This document shows, piece by piece, positions 1-8,430 of a DNA stretch of 64,000 nt (positions are counted from its first letter, which is position 1; every line of letters starts with the position of its first letter). Position numbers and translations under genes: made by a program. The notes beneath the pieces are model-generated. The model had not been told where the DNA came from. It saw only the letters and a list, made by a program, of their open reading frames with translations, and made no database searches. Source of the DNA: Streptomyces poonensis. GTDB taxonomy: Bacteria > Actinomycetota > Actinomycetes > Streptomycetales > Streptomycetaceae. The stretch spans positions 124,001 to 188,000 of the forward strand of contig NZ_BMVW01000001.1 of the NCBI RefSeq assembly GCF_014650915.1, in the 5' to 3' direction.

Positions 1-172
1 GGCCTGGCTCGTGCAGGAGCAGGACGACGGCGGCTACGTCTTCACCACGGGTCTGCGGCAGGCGTACGTCGAGGTGCGGTTCAGCAAGGAGCAGGCCGCC
101 ACGGGCGCCGGTCCGCTCGTCGACTTCGCCGCGCCGGTGAAGAAGACGATCCCGGAGGGCATCGCCGACTGA
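1..172 (+). CDS. C-terminal end of a probable DUF3515-type protein (5' partial)
   Basis: Only the last 56 codons are present; the reading frame is open from base 2 to a TGA at 170-172. The visible protein ends in segments such as VFTTGLRQAYVEV and ends ..PEGIAD. From memory, a DUF3515 family protein (small, probably exported, unknown function) sits next to ddlA in Streptomyces, and the fragment fits its C-terminus, but the family assignment rests on position and a short match. It converges on ddlA, and a strong hairpin follows its stop codon directly. Confidence 0.55.
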   Translation, partial: AWLVQEQDDGGYVFTTGLRQAYVEVRFSKEQAATGAGPLVDFAAPVKKTIPEGIAD

Positions 173-197
173 CCCGCGCCCCGTCACGGGGCGCGGG
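173..197 (+). terminator. Hairpin terminator between convergent genes
   Basis: Perfect 11-bp arms (CCCGCGCCCCG and its complement) with a 3-nt loop begin one base after the upstream stop codon. No T-run follows, as is common in Streptomyces. It can serve the forward gene and, from the other strand, ddlA. Confidence 0.7.
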
Positions 198-263
198 CGC
201 CGGAGCACCGCGGCCGGCCACGGGGGACCCGCGGCCGCCGACACCGTACGTTCCGCGCAAGCG

Positions 264-1421
264 CTACCGCAGCCCCGTCGACCGGCGCAGCGCGGCCTGG
301 ATCAGCCGGTCCACCAGCTCCGGGTAGCCGATCCCGCTCGCCTGCCACATCTTCGGGTACATGGAGATCGGCGTGAACCCGGGCATGGTGTTGATCTCGT
401 TGATGACGAAGTCGCCGTCCTCGGCGAGGAAGAAGTCCGCACGGACCAGTCCCTCGCAGGAGGCGGCCTCGAAGGCCTCGACCGCGAGCCGCTGGACCTC
501 GGCGGTCTCCTCGGGCGTCAGCGGGGCGGGCACGACGCCGGGGGTGGAGTCGATGTACTTGGCCTCGAAGTCGTAGTACGCGTGAGCGTCCGGCGGCGGG
601 ATCTCCGCGGGCACGCTCGCGCGCGGGCCGTCCTCGAACTCCAGCACCCCGCACTCGATCTCCCGGCCGCGCACCGCGGCCTCGACGATGACCTTCGGGT
701 CGTGCCGCCGGGCCTCCTCTATCGCGTCGTCGAGACCGGCGAGGGAGTCGACCTTGGTGATGCCGATCGAGGACCCCGCGCGCGCGGGCTTCACGAACAG
801 GGGCCAGCCGTGGTCGCCCGCGAAGTCGACGATCTTCTTGCGGGCGGCGGACTGGTCCCGCTCCCACTCGCGGGGCCGGATCACCACGTACGGACCGACC
901 TTCAGCCCGAACGAGGTGAACACGCGCTTCATGTACTCCTTGTCCTGGCCGACGGCCGAGGCGAGGACGCCCGAGCCGACGTACGGGACACCGGACAGTT
1001 CCAGCAGGCCCTGGAGGGTGCCGTCCTCGCCGTACGGGCCGTGCAGCACGGGGAGGACGACGTCGACCTCGCCGAGCGCCTTCGGTACCGCGCCGGGCTC
1101 GCTGTAGACGACCTCGCGGTTCGCCGGGTCGACGGGGAGGATCACCCCGCCCTCGCCCTCCTCGGTGAGCTGTTCGACCGTGGGCTGGCGCCGGTCGACG
1201 ATCGCCATCCGGTCCGGTTCATCGGCCGTGAGCGCCCAGCGGCCGTCCTGGGTGATGCCGATCGGCAGGACGTCGTACTTCGTCCGGTCGATGGCGCGCA
1301 GGACGGCGCCGGCCGTGACCACGGAGATCCCGTGCTCGGAGCTGCGGCCGCCGAAGACGACGGCCACGCGCGGCTTGCGGGGCGGCTGCCCGGGGCTCTG
1401 GGGGAGGTTCTCGGTGCTCAT
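264..1421 (-). CDS. ddlA: D-alanine--D-alanine ligase
   Basis: ATP-dependent cytoplasmic ligase that joins two D-alanines to make the dipeptide terminus of peptidoglycan precursors. At 385 residues it has the size of actinobacterial Ddl. The N-terminal motif GGRSSEHGIS lies at about residues 24-33, followed by GEDGTLQG and the ATP-grasp segment KPARAGSSIG. The metal-binding motif INEINTMPGFT starts near residue 340. ATG start with a proline-rich N-terminal leader of about 15 residues. It is transcribed in the same direction as gpsA, 194 bp away, but a gpsA terminator and tandem repeats separate them, so it probably has its own promoter. Confidence 0.95.
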   Translation of the reverse strand: MSTENLPQSPGQPPRKPRVAVVFGGRSSEHGISVVTAGAVLRAIDRTKYDVLPIGITQDGRWALTADEPDRMAIVDRRQPTVEQLTEEGEGGVILPVDPANREVVYSEPGAVPKALGEVDVVLPVLHGPYGEDGTLQGLLELSGVPYVGSGVLASAVGQDKEYMKRVFTSFGLKVGPYVVIRPREWERDQSAARKKIVDFAGDHGWPLFVKPARAGSSIGITKVDSLAGLDDAIEEARRHDPKVIVEAAVRGREIECGVLEFEDGPRASVPAEIPPPDAHAYYDFEAKYIDSTPGVVPAPLTPEETAEVQRLAVEAFEAASCEGLVRADFFLAEDGDFVINEINTMPGFTPISMYPKMWQASGIGYPELVDRLIQAALRRSTGLR

Positions 1422-1494
1422 ATCGCGTTGAGAGTACCTGTTGGTAAAGGCCGAGTCAGCGCCACATCGGGCCGGTCGGCCGCGCGTCCCCGGT

Positions 1495-1563
1495 CGTCGC
1501 CCGGCGCCGTACGCTCCCGTCGTCCGGCGCCGTACGCCCTCGTCACCCGGTGTCGTACGCTCC
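1495..1563. repeat. Three tandem degenerate 23-bp repeats
   Basis: Three adjacent 23-bp units (1495-1517, 1518-1540, 1541-1563) share the pattern CGTCnnCCGGngnCGTACGC, each centred on the palindrome CGTACG. They lie between the gpsA terminator and the ddlA start, so they fall in the probable ddlA promoter or 5' leader. Confidence 0.7.
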
Positions 1564-1580
1564 GTCGCCGAGCGTCATGC

Positions 1581-1607
1581 GGGCGCCCGGCCGGTTCCCG
1601 GGCGCCC
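1581..1607 (-). terminator. Probable gpsA terminator hairpin
   Basis: Perfect 10-bp inverted repeat (GGGCGCCCGG / CCGGGCGCCC) with a 7-nt loop, ending 8 bp beyond the gpsA stop on the reverse strand. Confidence 0.65.
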
Positions 1608-1615
1608 GGCGCCGG

Positions 1616-2626
1616 TCAGTGCCGCTCGGGCTTGGCGCTGCGCGACATCAGTTCCTTGACCGCGACGACCGGCGGCTTGCCCTCGTGGACGATCTCGACG
1701 ACGGTCTCCGTGATGGGCATGTCGACGCCGTACCGGCGGGCCAAGTCCCGTACGGAGGTGCAGGACTTGACGCCCTCGGCGGTCTGCCTGGTGACCGCGA
1801 TGGTCTCCTGCAGGGTCATGCCCTTGCCGAGGTTGGTGCCGAAGGTGTGGTTGCGCGACAGCGGCGAGGAGCAGGTGGCCACCAGGTCGCCGAGGCCGGC
1901 GAGCCCGGAGAACGTCAGCGGGTCGGCTCCCATGGCGAGGCCGAGCCGGGTGGTCTCGGCGAGCCCGCGGGTGATGAGCGAGCCCTTGGCGTTGTCGCCG
2001 AGGCCCATGCCGTCCGCGATGCCGACGGCGAGGCCGATGACGTTCTTGACGGCGCCGCCGAGCTCGCAGCCGACCACGTCGGTGTTGGTGTACGGGCGGA
2101 AGTACGACGTGTGGCAGGCGGCCTGGAGCCGCTGTGCGACGGCCTCGTCCGTGCAGGCCACGACGGCGGCGGCCGGCATCCGGGAGGCGATCTCACGGGC
2201 GAGGTTGGGGCCGGTGACCACGGCGACACGCTCCTGGCCGACCTTGGCGACGTCCTCGATCACCTCGCTCATCCGCATGGCCGAGCCGAGTTCGACGCCC
2301 TTCATCAGCGACACCAGCACGGTGTCCTCGGCCAGCAGCGGCGCCCACTCGGCCAGGTTGCCCCGCAGGGTCTGCGAGGGGACGGCGAGCACGGTGAAGT
2401 CGGCGCCGGCGGCGGCCTCGGCCGGGTCCGTGGTCGCCCGCACGGTGCGCGGCAGCTCGGCGCCGGGCAGGTAGTCGGGGTTCGTCCGGGTGGAGTTGAC
2501 CGCCTCGACGAGCTCGGCCCGCCGCGCCCACAGGGTGACGTCGCATCCCGCGTCGGCGAGCACCATCGCGAACGCCGTACCCCACGAACCGGTGCCGAAG
2601 ACGGCCGCCTTGACCGGCTTGCTCAC
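1616..2626 (-). CDS. gpsA: Glycerol-3-phosphate dehydrogenase [NAD(P)+]
   Basis: Reduces dihydroxyacetone phosphate to sn-glycerol-3-phosphate, the backbone for phospholipids. 336 residues. The Rossmann dinucleotide motif GTGSWGTAF lies at residues 11-19, and the substrate domain carries GGAVKNVIGLAVG, which includes the catalytic lysine. The GTG start overlaps the stop codon of the upstream plsC by 4 bp (GTGA), so the two genes are probably translationally coupled. That makes biochemical sense, because GpsA makes the substrate that this acyltransferase family acylates. Confidence 0.95.
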   Translation of the reverse strand: MSKPVKAAVFGTGSWGTAFAMVLADAGCDVTLWARRAELVEAVNSTRTNPDYLPGAELPRTVRATTDPAEAAAGADFTVLAVPSQTLRGNLAEWAPLLAEDTVLVSLMKGVELGSAMRMSEVIEDVAKVGQERVAVVTGPNLAREIASRMPAAAVVACTDEAVAQRLQAACHTSYFRPYTNTDVVGCELGGAVKNVIGLAVGIADGMGLGDNAKGSLITRGLAETTRLGLAMGADPLTFSGLAGLGDLVATCSSPLSRNHTFGTNLGKGMTLQETIAVTRQTAEGVKSCTSVRDLARRYGVDMPITETVVEIVHEGKPPVVAVKELMSRSAKPERH

Positions 2627-3474
2627 GCGCCCCGCCCCTCTTCCTGTGCCCGTGGGCCCCTGTCCTGCCCGTCCATCCCGGCGGCGGTCCGGCCGCCGCC
2701 CGCGTACCGCTCGGCGCGGCCGCCCCCGCCGTTCCGCGCCGCCTCGGCGGCCCGGCGCCGCTGCTCGATACGGACCTGCTTCGGGTCGTACGGCGTCGCG
2801 GGCGCCTTCTCACCGCGGATGGTCTCCAGCTGCGCGGTGATGGCGGCCATGATCACCTCGGTCGCCTCCTTCAGCAGGTCCGGGGTCATCTCCTTGCCGT
2901 AGAAGCGCGAGAGGTCCACCGGCGGGCCCACCAGCACCTGGTGCGTCTTCCGGGGACGGATGCTGGGCTTCTTGGCGTACGGCGGCAGCAGCAGGTTGGC
3001 ACCCCACTGGGCCACCGGGATCACCGGGCACCGGGTCTGCAGGGCGACACGTGCCGCGCCCGTCTTGCCGGTCATGGGCCAGCCGTCGGGGTCGCGGGTG
3101 AGGGTGCCCTCGGGGTAGAACGCCACGCACTCGCCGCGCTCCACGGCGTCGATCGCGGCCCGGAAGGCGCTGAGCGCGTCGGTGCTCTCGCGGTAGACGG
3201 GGATCTGCCCGGTGCCGCGCATCGCGGCGCCCACGAATCCCTTCTTGAAAAGCCCGCTCTTCGCGAGGAATCGCGGAACGCGCCCGGTGTTGTACTGGAA
3301 ATGCGCGTACGCCAGGGGGTCCACGTGGGAATTGTGGTTCACCACGGTGATGAATCCGCCGTCGGCCGGAATGTTCTCCATTCCGCGCCAGTCCCGCTTG
3401 AGCAGCACCAGCAGCGGCGGTTTGCAGATGACCGCTGCGAAGCGATACCAGAAGCCGATTCTGCGGCGGGGCAC
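2623..3474 (-). CDS. plsC: 1-acyl-sn-glycerol-3-phosphate acyltransferase (PlsC family)
   Basis: Membrane-associated acyltransferase of the PlsC/LPLAT family, expected to transfer an acyl chain to lysophosphatidic acid. The catalytic NHxxxxD block appears as NHNSHVD and the substrate block as YPEGTLTRDP. An N-terminal hydrophobic stretch (ICKPPLLVLL) could anchor it to the membrane. The GTG start at 3474 (protein begins VPRRRIGFWYRF, 283 residues) has a GAGGA ribosome-binding site about 10 nt upstream; the frame stays open further upstream, but that part does not look like the family. The 3' end overlaps gpsA by 4 bp. The basic, proline-rich C-terminus is probably disordered. Confidence 0.88.
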   Translation of the reverse strand: MPRRRIGFWYRFAAVICKPPLLVLLKRDWRGMENIPADGGFITVVNHNSHVDPLAYAHFQYNTGRVPRFLAKSGLFKKGFVGAAMRGTGQIPVYRESTDALSAFRAAIDAVERGECVAFYPEGTLTRDPDGWPMTGKTGAARVALQTRCPVIPVAQWGANLLLPPYAKKPSIRPRKTHQVLVGPPVDLSRFYGKEMTPDLLKEATEVIMAAITAQLETIRGEKAPATPYDPKQVRIEQRRRAAEAARNGGGGRAERYAGGGRTAAGMDGQDRGPRAQEEGRGA

Positions 3475-3656
3475 GCGGACACCTTCCTCTAGAAATGTGG
3501 GGCCGGCGGCCCGGAAGCCGCACAAGTGTGGCCCCGCGCCGACGGTCTGTCGAGGACACCGTACGCCCCGGTGGGGGAACCGCCAGGGTGCCCAGGTCAC
3601 GTCGCGGCGGGGCGTCCGGGTCACAATGGCCCCGACAAGGGAGGGACGGAGCGCTC

Positions 3657-4295
3657 GTGCGGTGGACCCTGGTGGTACCCCTGAAGCCCCTGGCTCGGGC
3701 CAAGAGCAGGCTTTCGGCGGCGGCCGGCGACGGGCTGCGCCCCGGTCTCGCGCTCGCCTTCGCCCAGGACACGGTGGCGGCCGCGCTGGAGTGCACGGCG
3801 GTACGGGATGTGGCGGTCGTCACGGACGACGCGCTGGCGGGCCGGGAGCTGGCCCGGCTCGGGGCGCGCATCGTCCCGGACTCGCCCGGGGCGGGCCTGA
3901 ACGCGGCGCTGGTGCACGGGGCCGACGTCGTCCGCGCCACCCGGCCGGACTGCGCGGTCGCGGCCCTGAACGCCGATCTGCCGGCGCTGCGCCCCGCGGA
4001 ACTGGCCCGGGTTCTCGACGCGGCCGCGGAATTCCCGCGCGCTTTTCTCGCGGACGCGGCAGCCGTCGGCACGACCCTTCTGGCGGCGGCTCCCGGTGCT
4101 GAACTGCGGCCGGCGTTCGGCGGGCGTTCCCGTGCCCGCCACCACGCATCGGGCGCCGTGGAACTGCTCTCCGACGCGGTGGCCTCCGTACGCCGGGACG
4201 TGGACACCGGCGAGGACCTGCGGGCGGCGCTGGCGCTGGGCGTGGGCCCGCGTACGGCGGCGGTGGCCGCGCGGCTGCTGATACCGGAACAGTAG
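3657..4295 (+). CDS. cofC: 2-phospho-L-lactate / phosphoenolpyruvate guanylyltransferase (CofC/FbiD)
   Basis: Nucleotidyltransferase of coenzyme F420 biosynthesis that joins GMP to phospholactate or, in actinobacteria, phosphoenolpyruvate. 212 residues, normal for the family. The N-terminus reads VRWTLVVPLKPLARAKSRLS, the glycosyltransferase-like nucleotide-binding start of CofC, followed by DVAVVTDD and ALNADLPALRPAEL. The GTG start at 3657 is preceded by a purine-rich GGGAGG. It is divergent from plsC across 182 bp and is followed 9 bp later by a small gene, probably co-transcribed. Confidence 0.88.
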   Translation: MRWTLVVPLKPLARAKSRLSAAAGDGLRPGLALAFAQDTVAAALECTAVRDVAVVTDDALAGRELARLGARIVPDSPGAGLNAALVHGADVVRATRPDCAVAALNADLPALRPAELARVLDAAAEFPRAFLADAAAVGTTLLAAAPGAELRPAFGGRSRARHHASGAVELLSDAVASVRRDVDTGEDLRAALALGVGPRTAAVAARLLIPEQ

Positions 4296-4304
4296 GCTGC
4301 GGCC

Positions 4305-4508
4305 ATGCAGGCGACCGCGTACACGTACGACCCCGAGACCCGCAGCGGGCAGGTGCTGCTCGACGACGGCACCCCGGTGTCCTTCGACGCGCCGGCGTTC
4401 GACGCGGGCGGACTGCGGCTGCTGCGGCCCGGGCAGCGGGTGCGCATCGAGACCGAGGGTGACGGGGCGTCCCGCCGGATCACCCTGATCACGCTGCAGA
4501 CGTTCTGA
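4305..4508 (+). CDS. Small cold-shock-like (OB-type) protein
   Basis: 67 residues. The pattern of Gly, charged loop and Phe (GQVLLDDGTPVSFDAPAF) followed by LRPGQRVRIE resembles the beta-barrel of cold-shock or OB-fold proteins, but the classic RNP motifs with surface aromatics are missing. It starts 9 bp after cofC in the same direction, so it is probably the second gene of that transcript. Nucleic-acid binding is only a possibility; no function is assigned. Confidence 0.75.
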   Translation: MQATAYTYDPETRSGQVLLDDGTPVSFDAPAFDAGGLRLLRPGQRVRIETEGDGASRRITLITLQTF

Positions 4509-4750
4509 GCTGCCGGCCGCCGCGCGGTGCGGGACTCACGGGTGCCCGCCGGCGCGCTCGGCAGCCCTGTGTATGGCCGGAAAGATCTTTCAGCGCGTGC
4601 CGCGGGCGTGTTGAACGGTCCCGCGCGCGACGGCCGCGCCGGCCGGGCCGAAGAGTGCCGCGAATACCGCGGGAAATGATCTGATGCGGGTCCGGTAAGT
4701 GCGACTGCAGAGTTTCTCAGGAATTCCCGAAAAACCCTGCGGACACGCCG

Positions 4751-4779
4751 CGGGCCGGAATCCCGAGGAGTCCGGCCCG
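4751..4779 (-). terminator. hupS terminator hairpin
   Basis: Perfect 9-bp arms (CGGGCCGGA / TCCGGCCCG) with an 11-nt loop, 25 bp past the hupS stop on the reverse strand. The rest of the gap 4509-4804 shows nothing else recognisable. Confidence 0.7.
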
Positions 4780-4804
4780 GCGCGTGAGTGCCCTGCGCCC
4801 CTGC

Positions 4805-5464
4805 TTACCTGCTGCGGGCGGTGGTCTTCTTGGCGGCGGTCTTGCGTGCCGTCGTCTTCTTGGCGGGAGCCTTCTTCGCGGTGGTCTTCTTCGCCGGGGC
4901 CTTCTTCGCGGCGGCCGGCGTCGTCTTCGCCGGTGTGGCCTTCTTCGCCGTGGTCTTCTTCGCGGTCGCCGGCGTCGCCTTCTTCGCCGGTGTGGCCTTC
5001 TTCGCCGTGGTCTTCTTCGTGGCGGCGGCCGTCGTCTTCTTCGCCGGTGTGGCCTTCTTCGCAGCCGTGGTGGTGGCCTTCTTGGCGGCGGTCTTCTTGG
5101 TCGCGGCCTTCTTGACCGTCGCCGAAGCTCCGCCGGTCAGGCTGCCCTTGGGGGCCTTCCGCACCGCCACGTCGTTCTTCGGGAGCTTCTTCGAACCGCC
5201 CACCAGGTCCTTGAAGCCCTGGCCCGCACGGAAACGCGGCACGGAGGTCTTCTTGACCCGAACACGCTCACCGGTCTGCGGGTTGCGCGCGTACCGGGCG
5301 GGGCGGTCGACCTTCTCGAACGAACCGAAACCGGTGACCGAGACCCGCTGTCCGGCGACGACCGCGCGGACGATGGCGTCCAGAACGGCGTCCACAGCGT
5401 CGGCGGCCTGCTGGCGCCCGCCGAGCTTGTCCGCAATCGCTTCTACGAGCTGCGCCTTGTTCAC
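4805..5464 (-). CDS. hupS: HU-family nucleoid protein with lysine-rich C-terminal tail (HupS type)
   Basis: DNA-binding architectural protein of the nucleoid. Residues 1 to about 93 are a complete HU domain (MNKAQLVEAIADKLGG, GFGSFEKVDRPARYARNPQTG). Residues 94-219 form a tail built of Lys/Ala/Thr/Pro units such as KKTTAKKATPAKK, like eukaryotic histone H1. Ordinary HU is about 90 residues, so this is the long actinobacterial form; Streptomyces HupS is known to act during sporulation chromosome compaction. ATG start with GGGGAAG 8 nt upstream. The upstream 100 bp is unusually AT-rich for the window (about 5480-5560), where the promoter probably lies. Confidence 0.95.
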   Translation of the reverse strand: MNKAQLVEAIADKLGGRQQAADAVDAVLDAIVRAVVAGQRVSVTGFGSFEKVDRPARYARNPQTGERVRVKKTSVPRFRAGQGFKDLVGGSKKLPKNDVAVRKAPKGSLTGGASATVKKAATKKTAAKKATTTAAKKATPAKKTTAAATKKTTAKKATPAKKATPATAKKTTAKKATPAKTTPAAAKKAPAKKTTAKKAPAKKTTARKTAAKKTTARSR

Positions 5465-5602
5465 GTCTTCCCCTTCGGAGACATCGCCAGAACGAATGTG
5501 TTCAAGCTTTTTCGCACGTTAGGCAGATATATACCGCAAATCAAACACGAAACGGGCTAATCACCCTTGTGCCGCAACGGACTCGAACCGCCGCGGAGTT
5601 CC

Positions 5603-5833
5603 TCAGCGGTCCTCCTCGGGGAATCGCCCCTCGTCGAGGTCCGTCATGAAGCTCTCCAGACGCCTTGCCGCACCGGCGAGATCGTGCTTGGCCGCGGCCG
5701 TAATGACCAGCAGCTTCCGGGTCAGCGCCATCCGTACGCCCTCCGGGACTTGCGATGCGCGCACTCTTGAGTGCGCTTCCTTGAGTTGGTCCGCGACCGC
5801 CGTATAGAGCTCGAGTTGGCCGTCGTGTTCCAT
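5603..5833 (-). CDS. Small conserved helical protein, unknown function
   Basis: 76 residues from the ATG at 5833 (MEHDGQLELYTAVADQLKEA). The frame is open about 16 codons further upstream, but that part has no family character. The sequence is rich in Ala, Leu and charged residues and looks all-helical, with no signal peptide or membrane segment. It lies between hupS and leuD in the same direction; a hairpin and 343 bp separate it from leuD. I do not recognise a domain. Confidence 0.7.
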   Translation of the reverse strand: MEHDGQLELYTAVADQLKEAHSRVRASQVPEGVRMALTRKLLVITAAAKHDLAGAARRLESFMTDLDEGRFPEEDR

Positions 5834-6176
5834 GCACAGATTGTGCCATCTGGGGCGAGTTGTCGCCTGCGCAGGGGGCAACTGCCCTCTCCCAGAGGCA
5901 TCTCAGGCACCTCTGTTCACTGTGGCACCGGGACTCGAGTACCCGTACAAGCACCCGCCCAACCAGGGCAGTTGACGAAATTCCCAGCCGTCGACACGCC
6001 GTTTCCGGGGCCGGACATGGCTGTACCCCCAACCGTCCACGATTGGGGGTACAGAGGGGTTTGCGGTGGCTGGAAATCATCCTTGTGCCGCAGCCGCCGG
6101 GGTCTTCTTCCCGGGGCGTCGCCGGTCAGTCACCGGTCCGGCATCAGCCCGGCACCGGCCCGGCACCGGCCCGTGT
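5834..6176. other. Intergenic region downstream of leuD
   Basis: 343 bp without a gene. It holds the 32-bp hairpin at 6022-6053, a tandem GCCCGGCACCG repeat near 6147-6170, and presumably the promoter of the small reverse-strand gene starting at 5833. No RNA gene is visible. Confidence 0.5.
6022..6053 (-). terminator. Large hairpin, probable leuCD terminator
   Basis: 15-bp arms beginning TGTACCCCCAA with one mismatch and a 2-nt centre. It lies 124 bp past the leuD stop on the reverse strand. The AC/GT-rich arms differ from the usual GC-only terminators here, so an operator is possible. Confidence 0.5.
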
Positions 6177-6770
6177 TCAGACCCGGAGCGTCCTCGGCTT
6201 GTACGAGGGCCGCTTGGCCTCGTACGCGGCGATGTCGTCCTCGTTCCGGAGCGTGATGGAGATGTCGTCGAGGCCGTTCAGCAGCCGCCAGCGGGAGTTC
6301 TCGTCCAGCTCGAAGGCGGCCGTGATGCCCTCGGCGCGCACCTCGCGGGCCTCGAGGTCGACCGTCACCTCGGCCTCGGGGTCCGCCTCGGTGAGCTCCC
6401 ACAGGGCGTCCACGGTCTGCTGCTCCAGGACGACCGTGAGCAGGCCGTTCTTGAGTGAGTTACCGCGGAAGATGTCCGCGAAGCGGGAGGAGATGACGGT
6501 CTTGAAGCCGTAGTTCTGCAGCGCCCAGACCGCGTGCTCACGGGAGGAGCCGGTGCCGAAGTCGGGGCCGGCGACGAGCACCGAGGCGCCCTGCCGCTCG
6601 GGCCGGTTGAGCACGAACTCGGGGTCCTTGCGCCAGGCCTCGAACAGCCCGTCCTCGAAACCGTCCCTGGTCACCTTCTTGAGCCAGTGGGCGGGGATGA
6701 TCTGGTCGGTGTCGACGTTGCTGCGGCGCAGCGGGACGGCCCGGCCGGTGTGGGTGGTGAATGCTTCCAT
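6177..6770 (-). CDS. leuD: 3-isopropylmalate dehydratase small subunit
   Basis: Partner of LeuC in isomerising 2- to 3-isopropylmalate in leucine synthesis. 197 residues, the standard length. The N-terminus has the family pattern [20 protein letters not shown], followed by [13 protein letters not shown], the substrate-binding loop of aconitase swivel domains. It begins 6 bp after the leuC stop in the same direction, so the two subunits are made from one transcript. Confidence 0.96.
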   Translation of the reverse strand: MEAFTTHTGRAVPLRRSNVDTDQIIPAHWLKKVTRDGFEDGLFEAWRKDPEFVLNRPERQGASVLVAGPDFGTGSSREHAVWALQNYGFKTVISSRFADIFRGNSLKNGLLTVVLEQQTVDALWELTEADPEAEVTVDLEAREVRAEGITAAFELDENSRWRLLNGLDDISITLRNEDDIAAYEAKRPSYKPRTLRV

Positions 6771-6776
6771 GACTGA

Positions 6777-8207
6777 TCAGACTCCAGCGGGCGCGGGGGT
6801 GTCGGCGTCGGCGAGGTCGGCCGGGGAGGCCAGATGGCCCAGTACGGCGGTGGCGGCGGCGACCTGCGGGGAGACCAGGTGGGTGCGGCCGCCCTTGCCC
6901 TGCCGGCCCTCGAAGTTGCGGTTGGAGGTGGACGCCGAGCGCTCACCGGGGGACAGCTGGTCGGGGTTCATGCCGAGGCACATGGAGCAGCCCGCGTGCC
7001 GCCATTCGGCGCCGGCCTCCTTGAAGACCACGTCCAGGCCCTCCTCGACCGCCTGCAGACCGACCCGCGCGGAGCCGGGCACGACCAGCATGCGTACCCC
7101 GTCGGCGACTTTGCGGTCCTTCACGATCGAGGCCGCGGCGCGCAGGTCCTCGATGCGGCCGTTGGTGCAGGAGCCCACGAAGACGGTGTCCACCTTGATG
7201 GACCTGAGCGGCTGTCCGGCCTCCAACCCCATGTACTCCAGGGCCTTTTCGGCGGCGAGACGCTCCGAGGCGTCCTCGTAGGAGGCCGGGTCGGGGACGG
7301 CGGCGGACAGCGGGGCGCCCTGGCCGGGGTTGGTGCCCCAGGTGACGAACGGCGACAGCGAGGCTGCGTCGATGACGACCTCGGCGTCGAAGACCGCGTC
7401 CTCGTCGGTGCGCAGGGTCTTCCAGTACTCCACCGCGGCGTCCCAGTCGGCGCCCTCGGGGGCGTGCGGGCGGCCCTTGAGGTAGGCGAAGGTGGTCTCG
7501 TCGGGGGCGATCATGCCCGCGCGGGCACCGGCCTCGATCGACATGTTGCAGATGGTCATCCGGGCCTCCATCGAGAGCTTCTCGATGGCCGAGCCGCGGT
7601 ACTCCAGGATGTAGCCCTGGCCGCCGCCGGTGCCGATCCGCGCGATGATCGCCAGGATCAGGTCCTTGGCGGTCACGCCCTCGGGCAGCTCGCCGTCGAC
7701 CGTGATGGCCATGGTCTTCGGGCGGGCCATCGGCAGCGTCTGGGTGGCCAGCACGTGCTCCACCTGCGAGGTGCCGATACCGAAGGCCAGCGCGCCGAAG
7801 GCGCCGTGCGTGGAGGTGTGGGAGTCGCCGCACACCACCGTCGTACCGGGCTGGGTCAGGCCCAGCTGGGGGCCGACCACGTGCACGACTCCCTGCTCGA
7901 CGTCGCCGAGCGGGTGCAGGCGCACCCCGAACTCGGCGCAGTTCCTGCGCAGCGTCTCCAGCTGGGCGCGGGAGACCGGGTCGGCGATCGGCTTGTCGAT
8001 GTCGAGGGTCGGGGTGTTGTGGTCCTCGGTCGCGATGGTGAGGTCGAGCCGCCGCACCTTCCGGCCGCTCTTGCGCAGACCGTCGAAGGCCTGGGGGCTG
8101 GTCACCTCATGCAGCAGGTGCAGATCGATGAAGAGGAGGTCGGGCTCGCCCTCGGCGCGCCGGACGACGTGGTCGTCCCAGACCTTCTCCGCGAGTGTCC
8201 TACCCAT
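6777..8207 (-). CDS. leuC: 3-isopropylmalate dehydratase large subunit
   Basis: Aconitase-family [4Fe-4S] enzyme subunit of leucine synthesis, 476 residues. Visible motifs are [17 protein letters not shown], the first cluster cysteine in [10 protein letters not shown], and the pair in [12 protein letters not shown]. The ATG at 8207 has a strong GGAGGG ribosome-binding site 6 nt upstream. It is divergent from ndgR across 223 bp that contains a palindrome suited to an IclR regulator; NdgR is known in Streptomyces to act on leucine genes. Confidence 0.97.
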   Translation of the reverse strand: MGRTLAEKVWDDHVVRRAEGEPDLLFIDLHLLHEVTSPQAFDGLRKSGRKVRRLDLTIATEDHNTPTLDIDKPIADPVSRAQLETLRRNCAEFGVRLHPLGDVEQGVVHVVGPQLGLTQPGTTVVCGDSHTSTHGAFGALAFGIGTSQVEHVLATQTLPMARPKTMAITVDGELPEGVTAKDLILAIIARIGTGGGQGYILEYRGSAIEKLSMEARMTICNMSIEAGARAGMIAPDETTFAYLKGRPHAPEGADWDAAVEYWKTLRTDEDAVFDAEVVIDAASLSPFVTWGTNPGQGAPLSAAVPDPASYEDASERLAAEKALEYMGLEAGQPLRSIKVDTVFVGSCTNGRIEDLRAAASIVKDRKVADGVRMLVVPGSARVGLQAVEEGLDVVFKEAGAEWRHAGCSMCLGMNPDQLSPGERSASTSNRNFEGRQGKGGRTHLVSPQVAAATAVLGHLASPADLADADTPAPAGV

Positions 8208-8397
8208 CGCTTTCCCTCCGGCCGGCCTGTCCGCGCCGGCCCAACTAGAGATCTTGGGGTGGCAGCGCCCGTCCCCCTGGGGCCGGTCCGGCCCCGTTCG
8301 GTCGAGTCGTCCGTTTCCGGGCGTGTGCCGCCATGCCCGTTCGGTCCTCGGGCCGCTGTGACTTCAAGAGTGGCGTGTTCCACCGAAAATTGAACTT

Positions 8398-8418
8398 GCG
8401 TTTCACAGAGTGAGACGC
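8398..8418. promoter_or_regulatory. Candidate NdgR operator between leuC and ndgR
   Basis: Inverted repeat GCGTTTCAC-AGA-GTGAGACGC: 9-bp arms with one mismatch and a 3-nt centre. It ends 12 bp before the ndgR start and lies about 190 bp from leuC. Its place, just upstream of an IclR-family gene, suggests autoregulation; that it binds NdgR is inference. Confidence 0.55.
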
Positions 8419-8430
8419 GAGTATCGTTGC

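Noticed and set aside
5571..5600. The reverse strand contains GGTTCGAGTCC, a perfect tRNA T-loop with a possible wobble-containing stem, suggesting a tRNA or att-site fragment.
   Set aside because: No matching acceptor, D-arm or anticodon arm could be found, and the stem relies on two G-U pairs. Probably chance at the end of a coding region.
8279..8295. A GGGGCCG/CGGCCCC hairpin in the leuC leader as a leucine attenuator.
   Set aside because: No upstream short frame with a run of Leu codons was found; the only plausible frame, starting MAAHARKR, has Leu only near its end.
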